From positions 8,063,730 through 8,127,729 of the forward strand of contig NW_024881324.1 of the NCBI RefSeq assembly GCF_018691265.1: a DNA stretch of 64,000 nt, written 5' to 3'. Origin of the DNA: Tyto alba. Taxonomy: Eukaryota; Chordata; Aves; Strigiformes; Tytonidae. Position 1 is the stretch's first letter. Each line of letters begins with the position of its first letter. This document shows positions 1 to 12,024 of this stretch, in pieces. The notes under the pieces are model-generated. The model saw only the letters and a program-made list of their open reading frames with translations. It was not told the DNA's origin and did not search any database. A program made the position numbers and the translations under genes.

Positions 1-801
1 AAAAAAAGGAGGGGGGGAAGGGTGGGGAAATTTCCTTGCAGCTGCTGCTTCTGTCAGCCTGCAAGTCCCTTTTAAACTCTCCCTGACAGAAAGCAGCGGT
101 GCACTCTGCCTTGCCTTTCCTTTCCTCACTGCTGAAGGGCTCCTGCATGCAGACATTTCCCTGGCAGAGCCATCCGGAGCTCGGCATTGCGAGCAGGATG
201 CCTGCCAGCATCCTTCCTTCCCCTCAGAGCCCTGCGTGGGGCAATGGGGGCCAAATCGTGGTGGGACACGCCAAGACACTTGTGGGAGGGAAAGATGAGG
301 TGGCGATGTCCTACCTGTTCGTGCTATCACCGTGCCGAAACGGTGTGTGGAAGGCTGTTAGCTCTCTCCCGTGCCATTTCTCATACGTGGAGATGGGCAC
401 AAGCAAAGCCTGCAGCTGGGGGGACATCCCTGAGCTCCGAGCAGGGCTTTTGGGGGAATGCAGACCTGAATCCAGATGCGGAGCACACAGCTAGCACGTG
501 TCCCTGGAGCAGGCCCAGCCCAAACTGCAGATCTGTACCATACCTCACCGTCCCTGGGGCCTGCAGAACTCAACTCGAGCTTTACCGCCCGAGAGAGCTG
601 CTCTTGAGTTACAATGAACACAAGAAAGTGATTTGTCGTATAGTCTCCTCTTGGGAGCAAACACCAGTCCTCCACTCAATTGTCTGCCTGAGCAGTTGGT
701 GACCTCCAAAGGATGCAAATGAGGAAAGGTGATTGCTGTGAGGGTACCATTGCTTTCACAGCAAAATATTATGCTTTACAAATAACAACAAAATATATCC
801 C

Positions 802-835
802 ACAAAAAAAAGAAAAAAAAAAAAAGAAAGAAAAA
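802..835. repeat. A-rich tract
   Basis: This is an A-rich simple tract with scattered G, roughly 34 bp. It shows no associated element or target duplication. Confidence 0.85.
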
Positions 836-1894
836 TACAAGCAACCTTCTCAATCCTGCAAATGCTTTCACCCTCCTGGATCCTTTCCTGTTTCTCACAA
901 AGCCCTTTTAACTTTTGTGCTGTCTCCATGGCCCTGGTTCCCTTCACACTGAAGACTTGGTAAGATTTGGTTTCATCAAGGCAGGAAAGCCCTGGTGTGT
1001 TCCAAATTTCATATATTAAATGTTCTTTCAGGCCTCCACAATTTGAAAAATTCAGAAAAGATGACAAAAAAGCAAACAGCAGGTTGAAAAAAAATCATGT
1101 GCTAACCCTTAAATCCCCTGTTTCGTTTGTACTTCTACAGCTCAAGGCACAGAAAAAACAAGTTTTAAGTCACTGCAAGATTTAAGCTTGGTACCTTATG
1201 TATGGTAACCCATATTTTCAAAAATCAAGGAAGAATGATTTTTCTCCACTTCAGGTATCTTAAATAGAGCCTGTTTTCATAGACCAGGCAGCTGATCTTC
1301 CTAAAAAGAGAAAACTTCATTTATTAAGAGATAACTGGTCATTTAATAAGACAAGCTGGTTAATTTTTCCATGATTAGTCACTGCAGGTTTTAAGACCAG
1401 AAATTTTATAGGATACAGCAGATAAGAAAAGGAATGAGCCATTTAGTTGTTGGAACAAGACTAACAAAACTTTTGCTATGTTTTTCGTCAATCTTCTAGT
1501 AAAATATGAGTTCCAATATATCTGTTGCATGACTTGCTATCTCAAAGCTGAACTGCCAAATTTTTCAAACCATGGAAATTCCTCTTATTTCAATATTAAT
1601 TTCTGTACTCCATCAAAATGACAATCCATTCAAAATTCCTCCTAAGAAAAATTTCCAGGGGAAAAAGCTTCAAATCAAATGACAAATTTATTCTGCTAAA
1701 TGTATGTTTCATTGTACTTTCAACTTTAAAAACAAAATAAAATACCTTCTAAATGACAAGAAAATGAAAACTAGGAGTACTTTACTCTAAAATACTTAGA
1801 AATAAATTTTCTCATATTTTCTAGGTAATTTTTCTTCAATTATTTTTCAAAATAAAGTATTGTTAACCTGTGCTGACAAAGTCTTGTAGCACCG

Positions 1895-2009
1895 TTTTTT
1901 TTTTTTTTTTTTTTTTTGTGTGTGTTTTTTTGTTGTTGTTGTTTTGTTTGTTTTTTTTTTTTTTTTCCTTTTTTTGGGTTGTGGGTTTATTTTTTTTTTT
2001 TTTTTTTTT
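1895..2009. repeat. T-rich / TTG low-complexity tract
   Basis: About 115 bp is almost entirely T and G, with runs of up to about 20 T broken by TG and TTG units. The tract is too long and too interrupted for a simple poly(A) tail of a minus-strand retrocopy. I cannot recognise transcript-like sequence on its downstream side. Confidence 0.9.
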
Positions 2010-4147
2010 GATACAGCAGCTCTTTCCAGGCAAGAAAGGTTACTTTGGGCAACACTGGGCTAGCTGAAACTGCATGTGTACTGGCAAGGATGGGCAACTG
2101 CCTCTTGACTAACAAGTCACAGGCCAAACTTTGCCCTTGTAGGATCTAAAGGGATAGATACATATGACTGCCAGAAAAATGGTTAATGCAATTACCAGAT
2201 GACCCACTCCATCAATGAGCATGTTGGTGTTGGAATTATCCAAACGACTGCCTGATGAAAGTATGCATTTGTTCAAAGCACATTTGCCTAGCTCACTAAT
2301 CTCTGTAGATATCCTGTTGGGAAATTCTTTGAATCCAATACCTGATAAATGAATTTGGCAAGTGAATAGACATCCCACAAGCCTATTACTGAAATATTAT
2401 GCACCTGTTACAAGAATGCTGCACGCATTCATCGCCATACTTTACCACTGCTCTTTAAAAATGTTTCTTGATGATGGAGTGAGAAATGCTGTTACTGAAA
2501 TTAATGTTACCTTGAGTGCAGAGTTACAGCCCACACATTTGGATGTGCCTCAAGAAAAGTTCTCCCGCGCTGGGTCGGGATGGCCGCACATCCCTCTTCT
2601 CAGGGCAGCAGAGGTCCACTGGAGGCAATGACCCTGCCCTGAACCCAGACAGACAGATACACAAATTCAGTTGTCCATAACCAGGGTCTGCGTGACTTTC
2701 ATTTACCCTAGATGTGGAAAAAAAGAGAAATTCTGCAAGGTTAGCAAGCTGGGTTTGCTGCTTGGTGGTGGAAGGGCATTACTGGTATGATTTAGGATTT
2801 TGTGTTGCTTGGGAAGTATTCTGTAATCTTTACTGTGAGAAACAGTAAGCACCATGAAAGCTTCTTGGTGAATAAATACCCACCTTGCTGACAAGGACTT
2901 CAGCAAGTAGGCATCAGATTATTGGCAACGAATTTTATGACTTTGACTTTAACAACTGTGCTTCATGGCTGCTTTGATCAGACAATTGATATTCTGGAGA
3001 GGTTGCCTCAATGTGGAGATAAGCTTAAGCAAAGGACTCTGCACAGGTCTGGTGAAGGAGAAAGAGTAGAAATTCCCCAAGCACGCCAGAGGGGAAGGCT
3101 CACAAAGACAAACCATGTCAGACACAGGAGGGGAAGTGCTGGACAGACTTCCCAGATCATTGTTCTAGCAAATGGGTTCACCGACAGAGCTATTTCTATG
3201 CCATGGTTAATAATATTCATGGAAGGTCACCTCTACATTTGTAACAACGAACATCATTTTTTCAAGGCATATATTAAAATCTAGTTGTTTAGTCAAGGAA
3301 GAACACCAACGCCAGTACCTCTGTCCACTGAAAAACTAAAAGCCAGAGTTTAGATTTCAAATTACGTTGGGGTCAACTAGATGCAGATAAATCACTCACT
3401 GCAGCTGAATGCACTAAAATTGTAAACTTTTCATAGATAATTTGCAAAAGAAAGAGAGGCTAATTTAATTGAATAAATTATTTCCTATGAATCTTTCTCT
3501 CTGCTCTAATTAACAGGAGCTTGTGTACTCAGCTCATTCTGCAGTATCTCCGTGCCTGCCCCTAAGGGTCAGAGTCCCTGAGAAATCCATCATTTTACTT
3601 TCAAATGTGTTTTCATTAAGTTATAGTTGGAAATAACAACAAAAGAGATAGTCTGAGGAAGAAAGGAGGAGAAATTATCAAGGGGACTTAGTAGCGGTTG
3701 AACTTCAATTGGGGATGGCACTGCAGCTCTTCACAGAAATGTTTGGGTGCTTATCTAAACTCCTGCTCACACCACCTGGATGAAGGGCTTCTCAAAAGCT
3801 CCCCCCTTTCCAGATGCCACGATTCCCCTAATTAATCCTCCTTTGGACCCTATAACCCCATAGCTAGCCTGCACACTGATGTCTCCCAGGATTGCTGCAA
3901 ACATTATTAGCCTGTACATTAGAACAGTTGCCAGGAAATTAGAGGGCAGGCACAGATTAGTTGGTGGTGGAGGGATCGGGGAATAAGGGAACATTAGTTC
4001 CCTCATGGGTACCAGCAGACAAGCGCCTGCTTATGTGGCATGTAACACAGTCATTGCAATGCAGCACCTTCCCTGTCCCCACTTCCAGATAGGATAGGGA
4101 AGACTCTGCCTTGGTGCTGTCATTGTAAAGGGTTAGCTACAGAGTGG

Positions 4148-4193
4148 TTTTTTTGTTTGTTTGTTTGTTTTTGTTTTGTTTTGTTTTTTTTTT
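4148..4193. repeat. T-rich (TTTG)n tract
   Basis: A stretch of TTTG and TTTTG units ends in a T run. It lies 41 bp upstream of the perfect hairpin at 4235-4269. Confidence 0.85.
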
Positions 4194-4234
4194 AATGGTT
4201 GCATCCAATGTGGGAATCACCGACATTAGAATAA

Positions 4235-4269
4235 AGCAAATGCTTTATTGACAAAATAAAGCATTTGCT
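4235..4269. repeat. Perfect 15-bp inverted repeat, 5-nt loop
   Basis: The left arm 4235-4249 and right arm 4255-4269 are exact reverse complements, separated by gacaa. The arms also contain the shorter palindrome AAAGCA-AA-TGCTTT, so two alternative folds are possible. The stem is A/T-rich with a GC core. It could be a cruciform-prone site, a small RNA hairpin, or the product of template switching during replication. No T run follows that would suggest a pol III terminator. Confidence 0.85.
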
Positions 4270-4678
4270 CCACTGCAATCCCCAGAGCTGGTGGACCAGA
4301 GGATTTCAGTGGGGAAGTGGACAGTCCCGTTCACTTGCTGGAGATGAGACTCTCCCCTGCAAGCCAAACCCCTGTCTCATCCAGGGGATTTGTCAGTGGA
4401 TAAGGAGAGAGAGGAAGAGGGAAGTGGAGAGGCTGGCCAAAACCACCAATCCTCAGTCAGGGAAAAGAAGCAACATCAAAGAGTTAAGCCAAGATCTTAG
4501 ATTTCAAAGAACAGTTTGCTCCGAGCTCAGGCCAGTAAACATTTGGGAATTGTCAGGGTTTGACTTGTTCTCCATCCTCACCGCATGCTTCAACAATTTC
4601 TTTCTTGACCTATTAATGACTTCCACTGCCTTTAGTGCCCCAGGGCCCTAACCCACATCAGAGCCCCACTGTGCCAGG

Positions 4679-4980
4679 CGCACGGCGGCAGAGGCTGCCC
4701 TGAAGAGCTCACGCAGTAATTAGGCAAGGCAGAGGAAGGTGGGAAGGGGAACAGCAACACAGGGAGGGCCGGGGGCTTCAGCGAGGCGGCTGCCTCTCTG
4801 ACGGGCTGAGGAGGCAGCGGGGAGCGGGTCTCCTGGCACGGCACGAACAGGCCTCCTCCGCCGTCACCCTTCGGTGCTCCGCAGTAAACGTCGGCTCGCA
4901 TGCTGGCAGCGGTTAAGAAGAGGCACTGTGCAACCTCCTTCCCCTGCCCGCCCCGAGGTAGAGCCTGCCAACTGACCGCA
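4679..4980. promoter_or_regulatory. CpG-rich patch, candidate small CpG island
   Basis: I count about 23 CpG dinucleotides in roughly 300 bp, with GC near 60%, against AT-rich, CpG-poor flanks. By rough hand count the observed/expected ratio is about 0.7-0.8, which meets the usual lower limit for a CpG island. Such patches often mark promoters or enhancers. No TATA box or initiator places a start, and no gene follows on either side. A 180-codon minus-strand frame (4632-5174) overlaps it and is explained by the high GC and scarcity of stop codons. Confidence 0.4.
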
Positions 4981-5239
4981 GCTTGGCAGGGTACTTGCAG
5001 GAACCTGGGGTTTTGCTTTTTTTTTTTGCCAACACACCAGAGTTTTTCTGCCTGTTGGTAGAGAGGAAGCCTGAGGGGAGATGCTAAGGGGGGAAAAAAA
5101 GCTCGCACAGAAAGATAATTTCCTCTTACAAGAGGACCTTGGAAACAAGCGTTTCCGTGATTGGAGAGAAACAAAACTAGAACAAAATTAATTTCTCTGG
5201 AAAAATGAGAAGGATTATGCTCCTGGAAAAAGCCCCCTG

Positions 5240-5345
5240 TCCCTTTACCCAGTAGTCAAACAAAGGTCAAAGTAATTAATATTAAAGTATCCATGTAATG
5301 GGATAATCCAGTTATAAATACAGATTGCATTACAAAAGCATCTTC
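5240..5345. promoter_or_regulatory. Candidate conserved non-coding element (SOX/NR/homeodomain-like sites)
   Basis: Within about 100 bp there is an AACAAAG SOX-like site directly abutting AAAGGTCA, a nuclear-receptor half site. These are followed by TAATTAAT, then GGATAATCC, which contains an OTX/PITX-type TAATCC, and then several ATTA sites. Such density is typical of developmental enhancers. Short motifs like these are common in AT-rich DNA, so this is only a candidate without cross-species alignment. Confidence 0.25.
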
Positions 5346-8300
5346 TGACAAGACACAAAATTATAGGTACAGGATTCAGAACCACTCTTTAGAGAATATA
5401 CACAATTATGTCTAATCTGGGCAAGCTGTTGAAGTATATTGGTAGCAGAGCAATTATAAATAGGCCAGTTGTTTCCTTGCTTCCTCTGGTATTGTTCTGT
5501 TTACTATAGAGACTTCTTATACCTATATAGGTATGGGAGAAGAATTGGGCCATATGCTTTGTGACAAATACATGAATATACAGGCAAAGGTAACTTTGAT
5601 CACCATCTCTTCTGGCTGCAGTTTGCATTGCTCTGACCTCATTCTGAATCGTGACTCCACTGTGCTCAGTGCCACATAAACACCATAAACACACAGGACG
5701 ACCTACTTCTTTATTTACCGTAAAAGTTTGGGTTTTTTTTTTTTGTTTGTTTGTGGTTTTTTTTTAAGCCAAAAAGGCACATAGTGACTCAACAGTGTAT
5801 CCAAAATTTCCCTTTTTCAAGGGGACTTAAAAGTCCAGTATGTGTACACACACGCACACATTTCCAACATTGAAAAAAATTTAGGGGGATATCAAGAAAG
5901 CTTGGGCCAACTCCCTCAGCTGATGGTTTTATAACAAGGGCAGTCTGAGCTCTCTGCTTTATAAATAAGATCAAATCCATATACCTGCCGTTGCTTAGAC
6001 AGATTCCTACGTTCTCAGGTCTCTGCTTTCCTCCAGGCTGGTTGGTGCTGATACTGAAGTTCATATTCTAAAGAATAACACTGTGACAGGTATTATTCTG
6101 CCTGGTTGAAGGATGTAGGAGAATCATGCCCTACATCTGTCAAAGGGCATTGTTTTACATTAATGTTTTCCCTCAAAAACTGAAGTGGAAGCTGCAGAGA
6201 TCAAAATCAAGCAGTATGTAGAAATGCCTTGGCACGCATTACAAATAACACTTAATAGGTTGTTACTCATGATGAAGAACTGCTCAAGAGGGAGGGGATC
6301 TGAGTTTCTGAAGTGCCAGGCTTAGTGGTCCTTTATTATTGTAAATGATACTGCTACATTCCAAGTATTCCTTCAAGCTGCACAAAGTTGCATTGAAGAT
6401 TGGACAGAAGCCTGATTTAAGACATTTTTTCAGATAGCTATCTGGATAACCAACTAAAGCTTCTCAAGACAAAGGTTTAAAAAAAACCCCACATTTTTCT
6501 ATTTCATATTGGTTTCCACTTCTTGGTGTAATAAGTACATCAGACTGTCCTCCCCTATTTATTGCTCATAATCTCCTTTTCTAGGCTCAAAATCTAATAA
6601 CATGCTACAGGGGACTGTTTTTGTTCTATTTCCAGCCATTCTTTCTTTCTCTATCATGCAATTAAATGCAAGAATCATGAAAATATTTCTAGTTCACATT
6701 TGGGTTTAGAGAACTCAAGCTGTGTGTATATGAAAGTGGCTTTTCATACAATTTAGTAATAAATACTAAGTTTGATTCAGGAAATGCTCCAGAGACCTGA
6801 GATGTTTTTAATACCTACATAAAGTTATATAATGTGCATAAGTGCTTTCCTCACTGCAAATGACCTAAAGTTATTTAAGTACTTTCTTCAGCATTAATCT
6901 AAATGCACGATATAAAAATAACAACCTCCATTGTGTTAGTGTTCTTCCTAACTTAATAAAAAAAGGTTCTGACAATGCTTCTCAGCTATCAAACAACGTA
7001 TTTCAGTGGAAGTGCTGCTTATTACCTTCTTTTCAGAGCCAAAACATCTTTCTGGGCTTGGTGCTTAAACCTATGTTAAAAGGCTTCTGTGGTTGTCCAC
7101 AACATTTGCCGTTTATTCTTAACATCCAGAGAGATGAAACTCAAAATTGCTAGATGCAGATGATTGAGGGGATATCCAAGTCAAAACTTCTGTGACTGTA
7201 TTAACATGCTCCTCACTTTTTATCTCATCAGCTTGGTGAAAGTGTGGCTTTCATTATCCTCTTTTTGACCTGTGTGATTTTATACTCAGGCACATAACAT
7301 TTCCAATGCTGGCCACATTAAAAAAAACAAACCCAAAACCAAAAAACAATCAAACAAAACCTTACCACATTAGTAAGAAAGTCTCGAGAAGATTTTTCAG
7401 ATTCATATCATAAAATTTTTCATCTTGACTTCATTGACTGAGGCCAGGGGCAAATCTGCCCCTCCCACTCGGAAACAATGCAGAAAGAATAACCAGGATT
7501 CACGACTGTTCAATATATCCTTTACTTCTTTACTATCCTGATTCTTGCTATACCTAAAGGTGTATTCATCCTGCGGGTCCTTCGGCACTGGGAGCCAGGA
7601 CATGACATTATTTAACACACAAAAAAATCATTGCTTTAAGAAAAACATATTTTCTAAGAAGAATAATATATCTGCACAATTAAAAAGAATACCAAACTCT
7701 GCATATTTAAGTTCTGGCAGCTGTAGCCCAGTTTTCATCTTGTGTAGTTACCAGCATCAGGCTTCATGTGATGGAGACCATCATGCTTCTGAGCCAAAGT
7801 CCTTGCTGGCCTCTCAGCACCTCCATCCACGCCACTTGCACTGCAGTCATTTGGCAGGACTCCCAGCTGCAGCCCTTCCCCTCCTTTTCAGTCCCAATTT
7901 CTCTTAGCATTTTATGTTTTTCTTCTCTTTTTAGGTGCTTTTGTCTGCCTTCCCATTTCTGGTGCCCCAGGTCACAAAGTTCTACTCCTACCAGCCTCCC
8001 GCTAACATCAGTCCCCCCGCCCCATCTTGGCTATCTGTCTGCTCCTCTCAAACTCATCCCCTACTAATCCCACCAAAACCTTCTTCTTTTGGACCTCCTC
8101 CAAAATGAGGAACTACTGTAAATAAGGAAGAGAGGTGGCAGAAGAACAGTCTAGGAATTGCCTTAAGATGGCATCATTAGCTGCCAGCATGCAGCAGGAT
8201 GCTGCTTCAAACCTAGCAAGAGTGGCAAAGGGCTGGCATTCAGAGCCACCCTGGGGCAGGGTCAGACCAAAAGATATGGCCCTTTGCACTGCCAGTTCTA

Positions 8301-10827
8301 CAGAATCAGCAGAGTACAAGGACTGGCTTATTTTCCACACCACTAAAGACACCTGGAAAAAATATGCTACAGCTACAAGTAAGTACTACAGTTAGATGTT
8401 TATGCAAGATTTGGTGGAGCAGAAAAGTTGCCAAAAAGACCTCAAACAGTAATTACGAGTTGTATCAGGTGTTGAACAGAAATTATAGACTCCCCCATGC
8501 TAGTTTTTAACCAAGAATTCAACAATTTTTATACCACCATCAGCCACTTCTAGCAACAGCAATTACACAACACAAGCAAAGAAATCATACAAAATCATCC
8601 ACTTTTTTCCTCAGGTTGTCTTTTTTTTACCTCTACGCAACTGAGCAAGTAAAACAGCAGTAATGTTGTTATCTACTGGTATCATCTACCCTGACAAAAT
8701 GCTTGGAATAAAGCACTAAAGTGTAGAACTGCCTCTTAAAGCATCAAGAGGCAATAGCAAGATCCTGTAAAGCTAATTCCTAGCATAATGAATAGAAGTA
8801 GGTAGGTAGCTGGAAGTGTAGTGGTTCCAGCTGTAAGTCTTACTGCTTGAGAAGAAAATACCTGGAGCCTTACCAAAGATAGCAGGCATTTATAATTATA
8901 TAAACCTGGGGCTGTCCTTAATGTATCATGAACTCCAGTTCAGAACAAACCCACATATATATTCAGATACGTGATTTGATATGAAATCAGTGTATATTGC
9001 TGCTTATTTAAAACCCCAAGTTTACACATAAACTTAATGAGATATAGACATTGATACAAGAGGAATCAGAGCTGACATTCCTCACCCGGAACAAAGCTGA
9101 TCCCTCCAGGTACAAACACCAACCAAAAGGGTCTTTTAGTTGAACCTACTGGGTGGCAGAGCAGTCTCAGCCTCGCTGCAACCAAGACCTGGGGCTTCTG
9201 CCACGGGCAGCCTCAGGAGCACCTTGCTTTCTGCAGGCTACCTCTGTGCAAAGCCAGATGCAGTGAGAAGCCTCACCTAGGGACACCAGTAGCCCAAAAA
9301 GCCCTAACACAACTCTCCCATACAAAACCAAAGGTCATTCTTACCTAATGAGTAAGGCCTTTTATACTGACAAGGTTTATTCAACCCAGCTGCTCTGCAT
9401 TCTAGTAATGTAGCTCTGAAGGCTAGTTTTGTCCCCATTTACCTGCAAAGTACAGTTTCTGGGCTGTTTCTGCAGAATATTTGCATCCAAACTTTAGTAG
9501 GGCTAAAGTCACTTCTCCTTAGCTTGGTTTATATATTTCCTAGCCTTGGTGTGAAAACAAATTCAGCAGTCATCTTCTGCCCCTAGTCACCTTTTCCTTG
9601 CAAAGAGCAGAGCCTTCTCCATAGAGCTGCTCTCTTTCCCCAGCCCCTCTCAGCACCATTTCCCCACTTGTATTTAATGTCTTCCCTGCTAATGTGATTA
9701 TATGAAACCCTGAAAGATAAGCTTCACTGAAACATAAATGTTTGACAAATAGCCAAAAAGCACCACTGATAGCCAAACATGGAGATGAACAAACCATATT
9801 AACATATTTGCTAGATTGCGTAGAAGCATCTCTGACAGGCACACATGATATGCTAAGAAGATTAAAACAAGAGATGAAAATAAATGACAGGGAACAGAGA
9901 AGACAAAGTAGAGGGGGCCTGGGTGTCTCAGAGGGTGTATAATGGGATAGAGAGGTTTTCACCTCGAGGTCAGCTGCCTGAATCCTACACAGGCTCACAG
10001 CAGCAGAGCTCTCACAGCTCCTCAGACGCTGCGAGTGATTGGCACTAACCGATATGAAATAAGTTGTTAGCCCGGGTTTATCCCCGAAGGAATAATGCTC
10101 AGACCTCTTCATGCAGAAACACGGCCTCCTTCCTTACCTTCCGGGGCGAGATGAGCCTGGCTACCAGCTCGTACTACTTTGCCAGCTACCCAAACCAGTC
10201 TAACCCACACCGCTGTCCCTGTGTTCGGCTGGTGTATCGTCGCAGAGGGTGAGCGCCAGCCAGGCAGTTTATGAGAGGTGAGTCCAGGGCCAGGCAGTAA
10301 CCAGGTAGAATGGAGAGGGGTTCCTTCACGTGGCAATGTGGGGATGATGCTTTGCAGACACCAGATAGGGACACGTTGCCAGACCTGACTGTAAACCAGA
10401 AATTCTGTTTTTTGGGGGAAGAAGGTGAAAAAAGTATGGCTGGGAACTTTGTTGCCTCCAAATTAGGAGCACAGAAATGCTGAGAATATCTTGCAGTGCA
10501 GAAAGTCCGAATGATTTAATTTTAGATGTAGCGAAGTAGAGTATTTCATGTTGAAAAGCTGAGGTGACATAATTTTGTTCTGACCTTTTCAACTCAATTG
10601 TCCTTACATTCACTCAGGAAAGCAAGAGGAAGTTCAGGTGTTTCTCACAATAACAATGCAACATAGATTTCAGAAAAACAGATTCAAACACAAAATAACA
10701 ATCCCATAGGAAAATGTAACAAAATGTCCACTTTGTTTTGAGTTGTTCTTGAAGAAATATGTTGACAAATTACCACCAAAATGAAGATGAGACCCAAAAG
10801 CTTTATATTTCTGCAAAGTATGTATTT

Positions 10828-10844
10828 AAAAAAAAAAAAAAAAA
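10828..10844. repeat. A17 homopolymer
   Basis: This is a run of 17 A. No poly(A) signal or transcript-like sequence precedes it, so it is not called as a retrocopy tail. Confidence 0.9.
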
Positions 10845-11954
10845 GTTTTAAACAGGCTCTTTTCCCCAAACCAGTGCCTAATCCCATAATATGCCACAGC
10901 CTTTCTATGTGATATATCACACAAGTCATTTTAGGTGAAATCCCTGCCCTGCCAAGGTCAGGCCTGGGAGTTTATCTGTGGATTTCCAATGTAGCCTGGA
11001 TTTCTCTCTAAATCCATGCACTATAAATCCCTGGCTGTGAAGAAAGAATAATAGTACCTTCTGTAATGGACAAGAAGCTGCTATACAGCAATTAAGGAAA
11101 ACAAATAAACAAATGAAAAACTATGTCTTTAGCTTATATTGCCTCTACCAGCTGGCATTGCCCATAATGTTACGAGGAAAAAAAGGCACATCCTTGCCAG
11201 TATAGCTCTTTCCAGTCTAGGCTCATTTCAGTGATAGAATAACGTCCATCTCCATACTGCTGAAGTGCCCCCACAAACTGTTGAGCGGGAGAGAGAAGGT
11301 GTTTCTTTCTCTGCAAACTTAGGGGGCTGACAGCAAGCAGGAGCAACCCCACCAGCATGCCAGCAGCTGAGGGTCAGCAGATGTTGGCAAATTTTGGGAT
11401 AGAAGCAGCCAGGTGTTGCTGCATGCTGCTGGGCTGCCTGGTTGGTTGTACCAAGGTGAACCCTGAAAGTTATTAGCCGATGATTAAAGCAGCCCGATGG
11501 GAAAGGCAGATAAGGATGTGGGGACCTGAGGGGTGCAGAACTGGCTGTGGGCGCTTTGCCTTGCAGCGGCCGGTGGGTGCTGGGAACAGCCTGGGCTAGC
11601 GAGTGGACTTGTGTCTTTCTGGGGAGCTCGGCTTCTGGCTGAGATGGTGGGGGTTGAAGCTGAAGAAACCAGGGTACCCCTGGAGCACTTGTCAGTGCCC
11701 AGCTAAGCTGACACTTGAGCAAACCTCCCCTTGGCCTGGGGAACCTTCAAAAGGGGAGTACTAGTTATTTTGGCAGAGGGAAAAGCAGGTGGCATGATCC
11801 CCGCCGAGTTTCACTCGTGGATGGTCGTGGGGGCTGGCTTACACTGGCATTTTAACAGCCAGTGTGGTGAATTACAGTGTGGTTAGCTTTGTATGTAGTT
11901 TGGGTTTTGGTTTTCTGGGACACATGAGAAACCAAGAGTGAAAGAGAAGCGTTT

Positions 11955-11956
<2 letters not shown>

Positions 11957-11990
<34 letters not shown>

Positions 11991-12024
11991 TTGTTGTTTT
12001 TTTTTTTTTTTTTTTTTTTTTTTT
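11957..12024. repeat. Poly(T) tract with TTG interruptions
   Basis: A run of 33 T is followed by GTTGTTG and then a second long T run, 68 bp in all. On the minus strand it would read as poly(A). The sequence on its plus-strand 3' side does not resemble a known transcript, so a minus-strand retrocopy cannot be supported. Confidence 0.9.

Larger units (their letters stand above)
1..4147. other. Unique non-coding DNA, no gene seen
   Basis: The block is mostly AT-rich. Short open frames are present on both strands but none shows codon-like composition, a recognisable domain or a convincing pair of splice sites. The first 30 bases carry several G runs. An A-rich tract lies at 802-835 and a large T-rich tract at 1895-2009. 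The segment 2100-2380 has a balanced, non-repetitive composition that could be a conserved element, but nothing in it identifies a gene. A perfect POU octamer (ATGCAAAT) occurs at 713-720. Confidence 0.6.
4986..11956. other. Unique non-coding DNA, no gene seen
   Basis: The block is AT-rich and non-repetitive, with a T/TTTG tract near 5731-5765, an A/C-rich tract near 7321-7361 and an A17 run at 10828-10844. The segment 5240-5345 is dense in homeodomain-, SOX- and nuclear-receptor-like sites. The segment 7740-8100 is C/T-rich and contains an acceptor-like pyrimidine tract ending in AG near 7935, but no coding match adjoins it. A 180-codon minus-strand frame at 9570-10112 shows no recognisable protein. 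An 8-bp perfect stem lies at 11841-11848/11858-11865. Confidence 0.6.

Noticed and set aside
2109..2378. 89-codon minus-strand frame with a membrane-helix-like stretch
   Set aside because: A single hydrophobic run in a short AT-rich frame is expected by chance. There is no match or expression signal.
4503..4517. Glucocorticoid-response-like sequence near AGAACAGTTTGCTCC
   Set aside because: Two mismatches in the second half-site; not distinguishable from chance.
4632..5174. 180-codon minus-strand open frame
   Set aside because: It overlaps the CpG-rich patch. Its composition is low-complexity (Pro/Gly/Leu-rich) with no family resemblance.
9570..10112. 180-codon minus-strand open frame
   Set aside because: The protein is not recognisable, and it has no flanking splice sites or domain.
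11957..12024. Possible poly(A) tail of a minus-strand retrocopy
   Set aside because: The adjoining sequence is not transcript-like, there is no duplication, and the tract is interrupted by TTG units as in ordinary low-complexity DNA.
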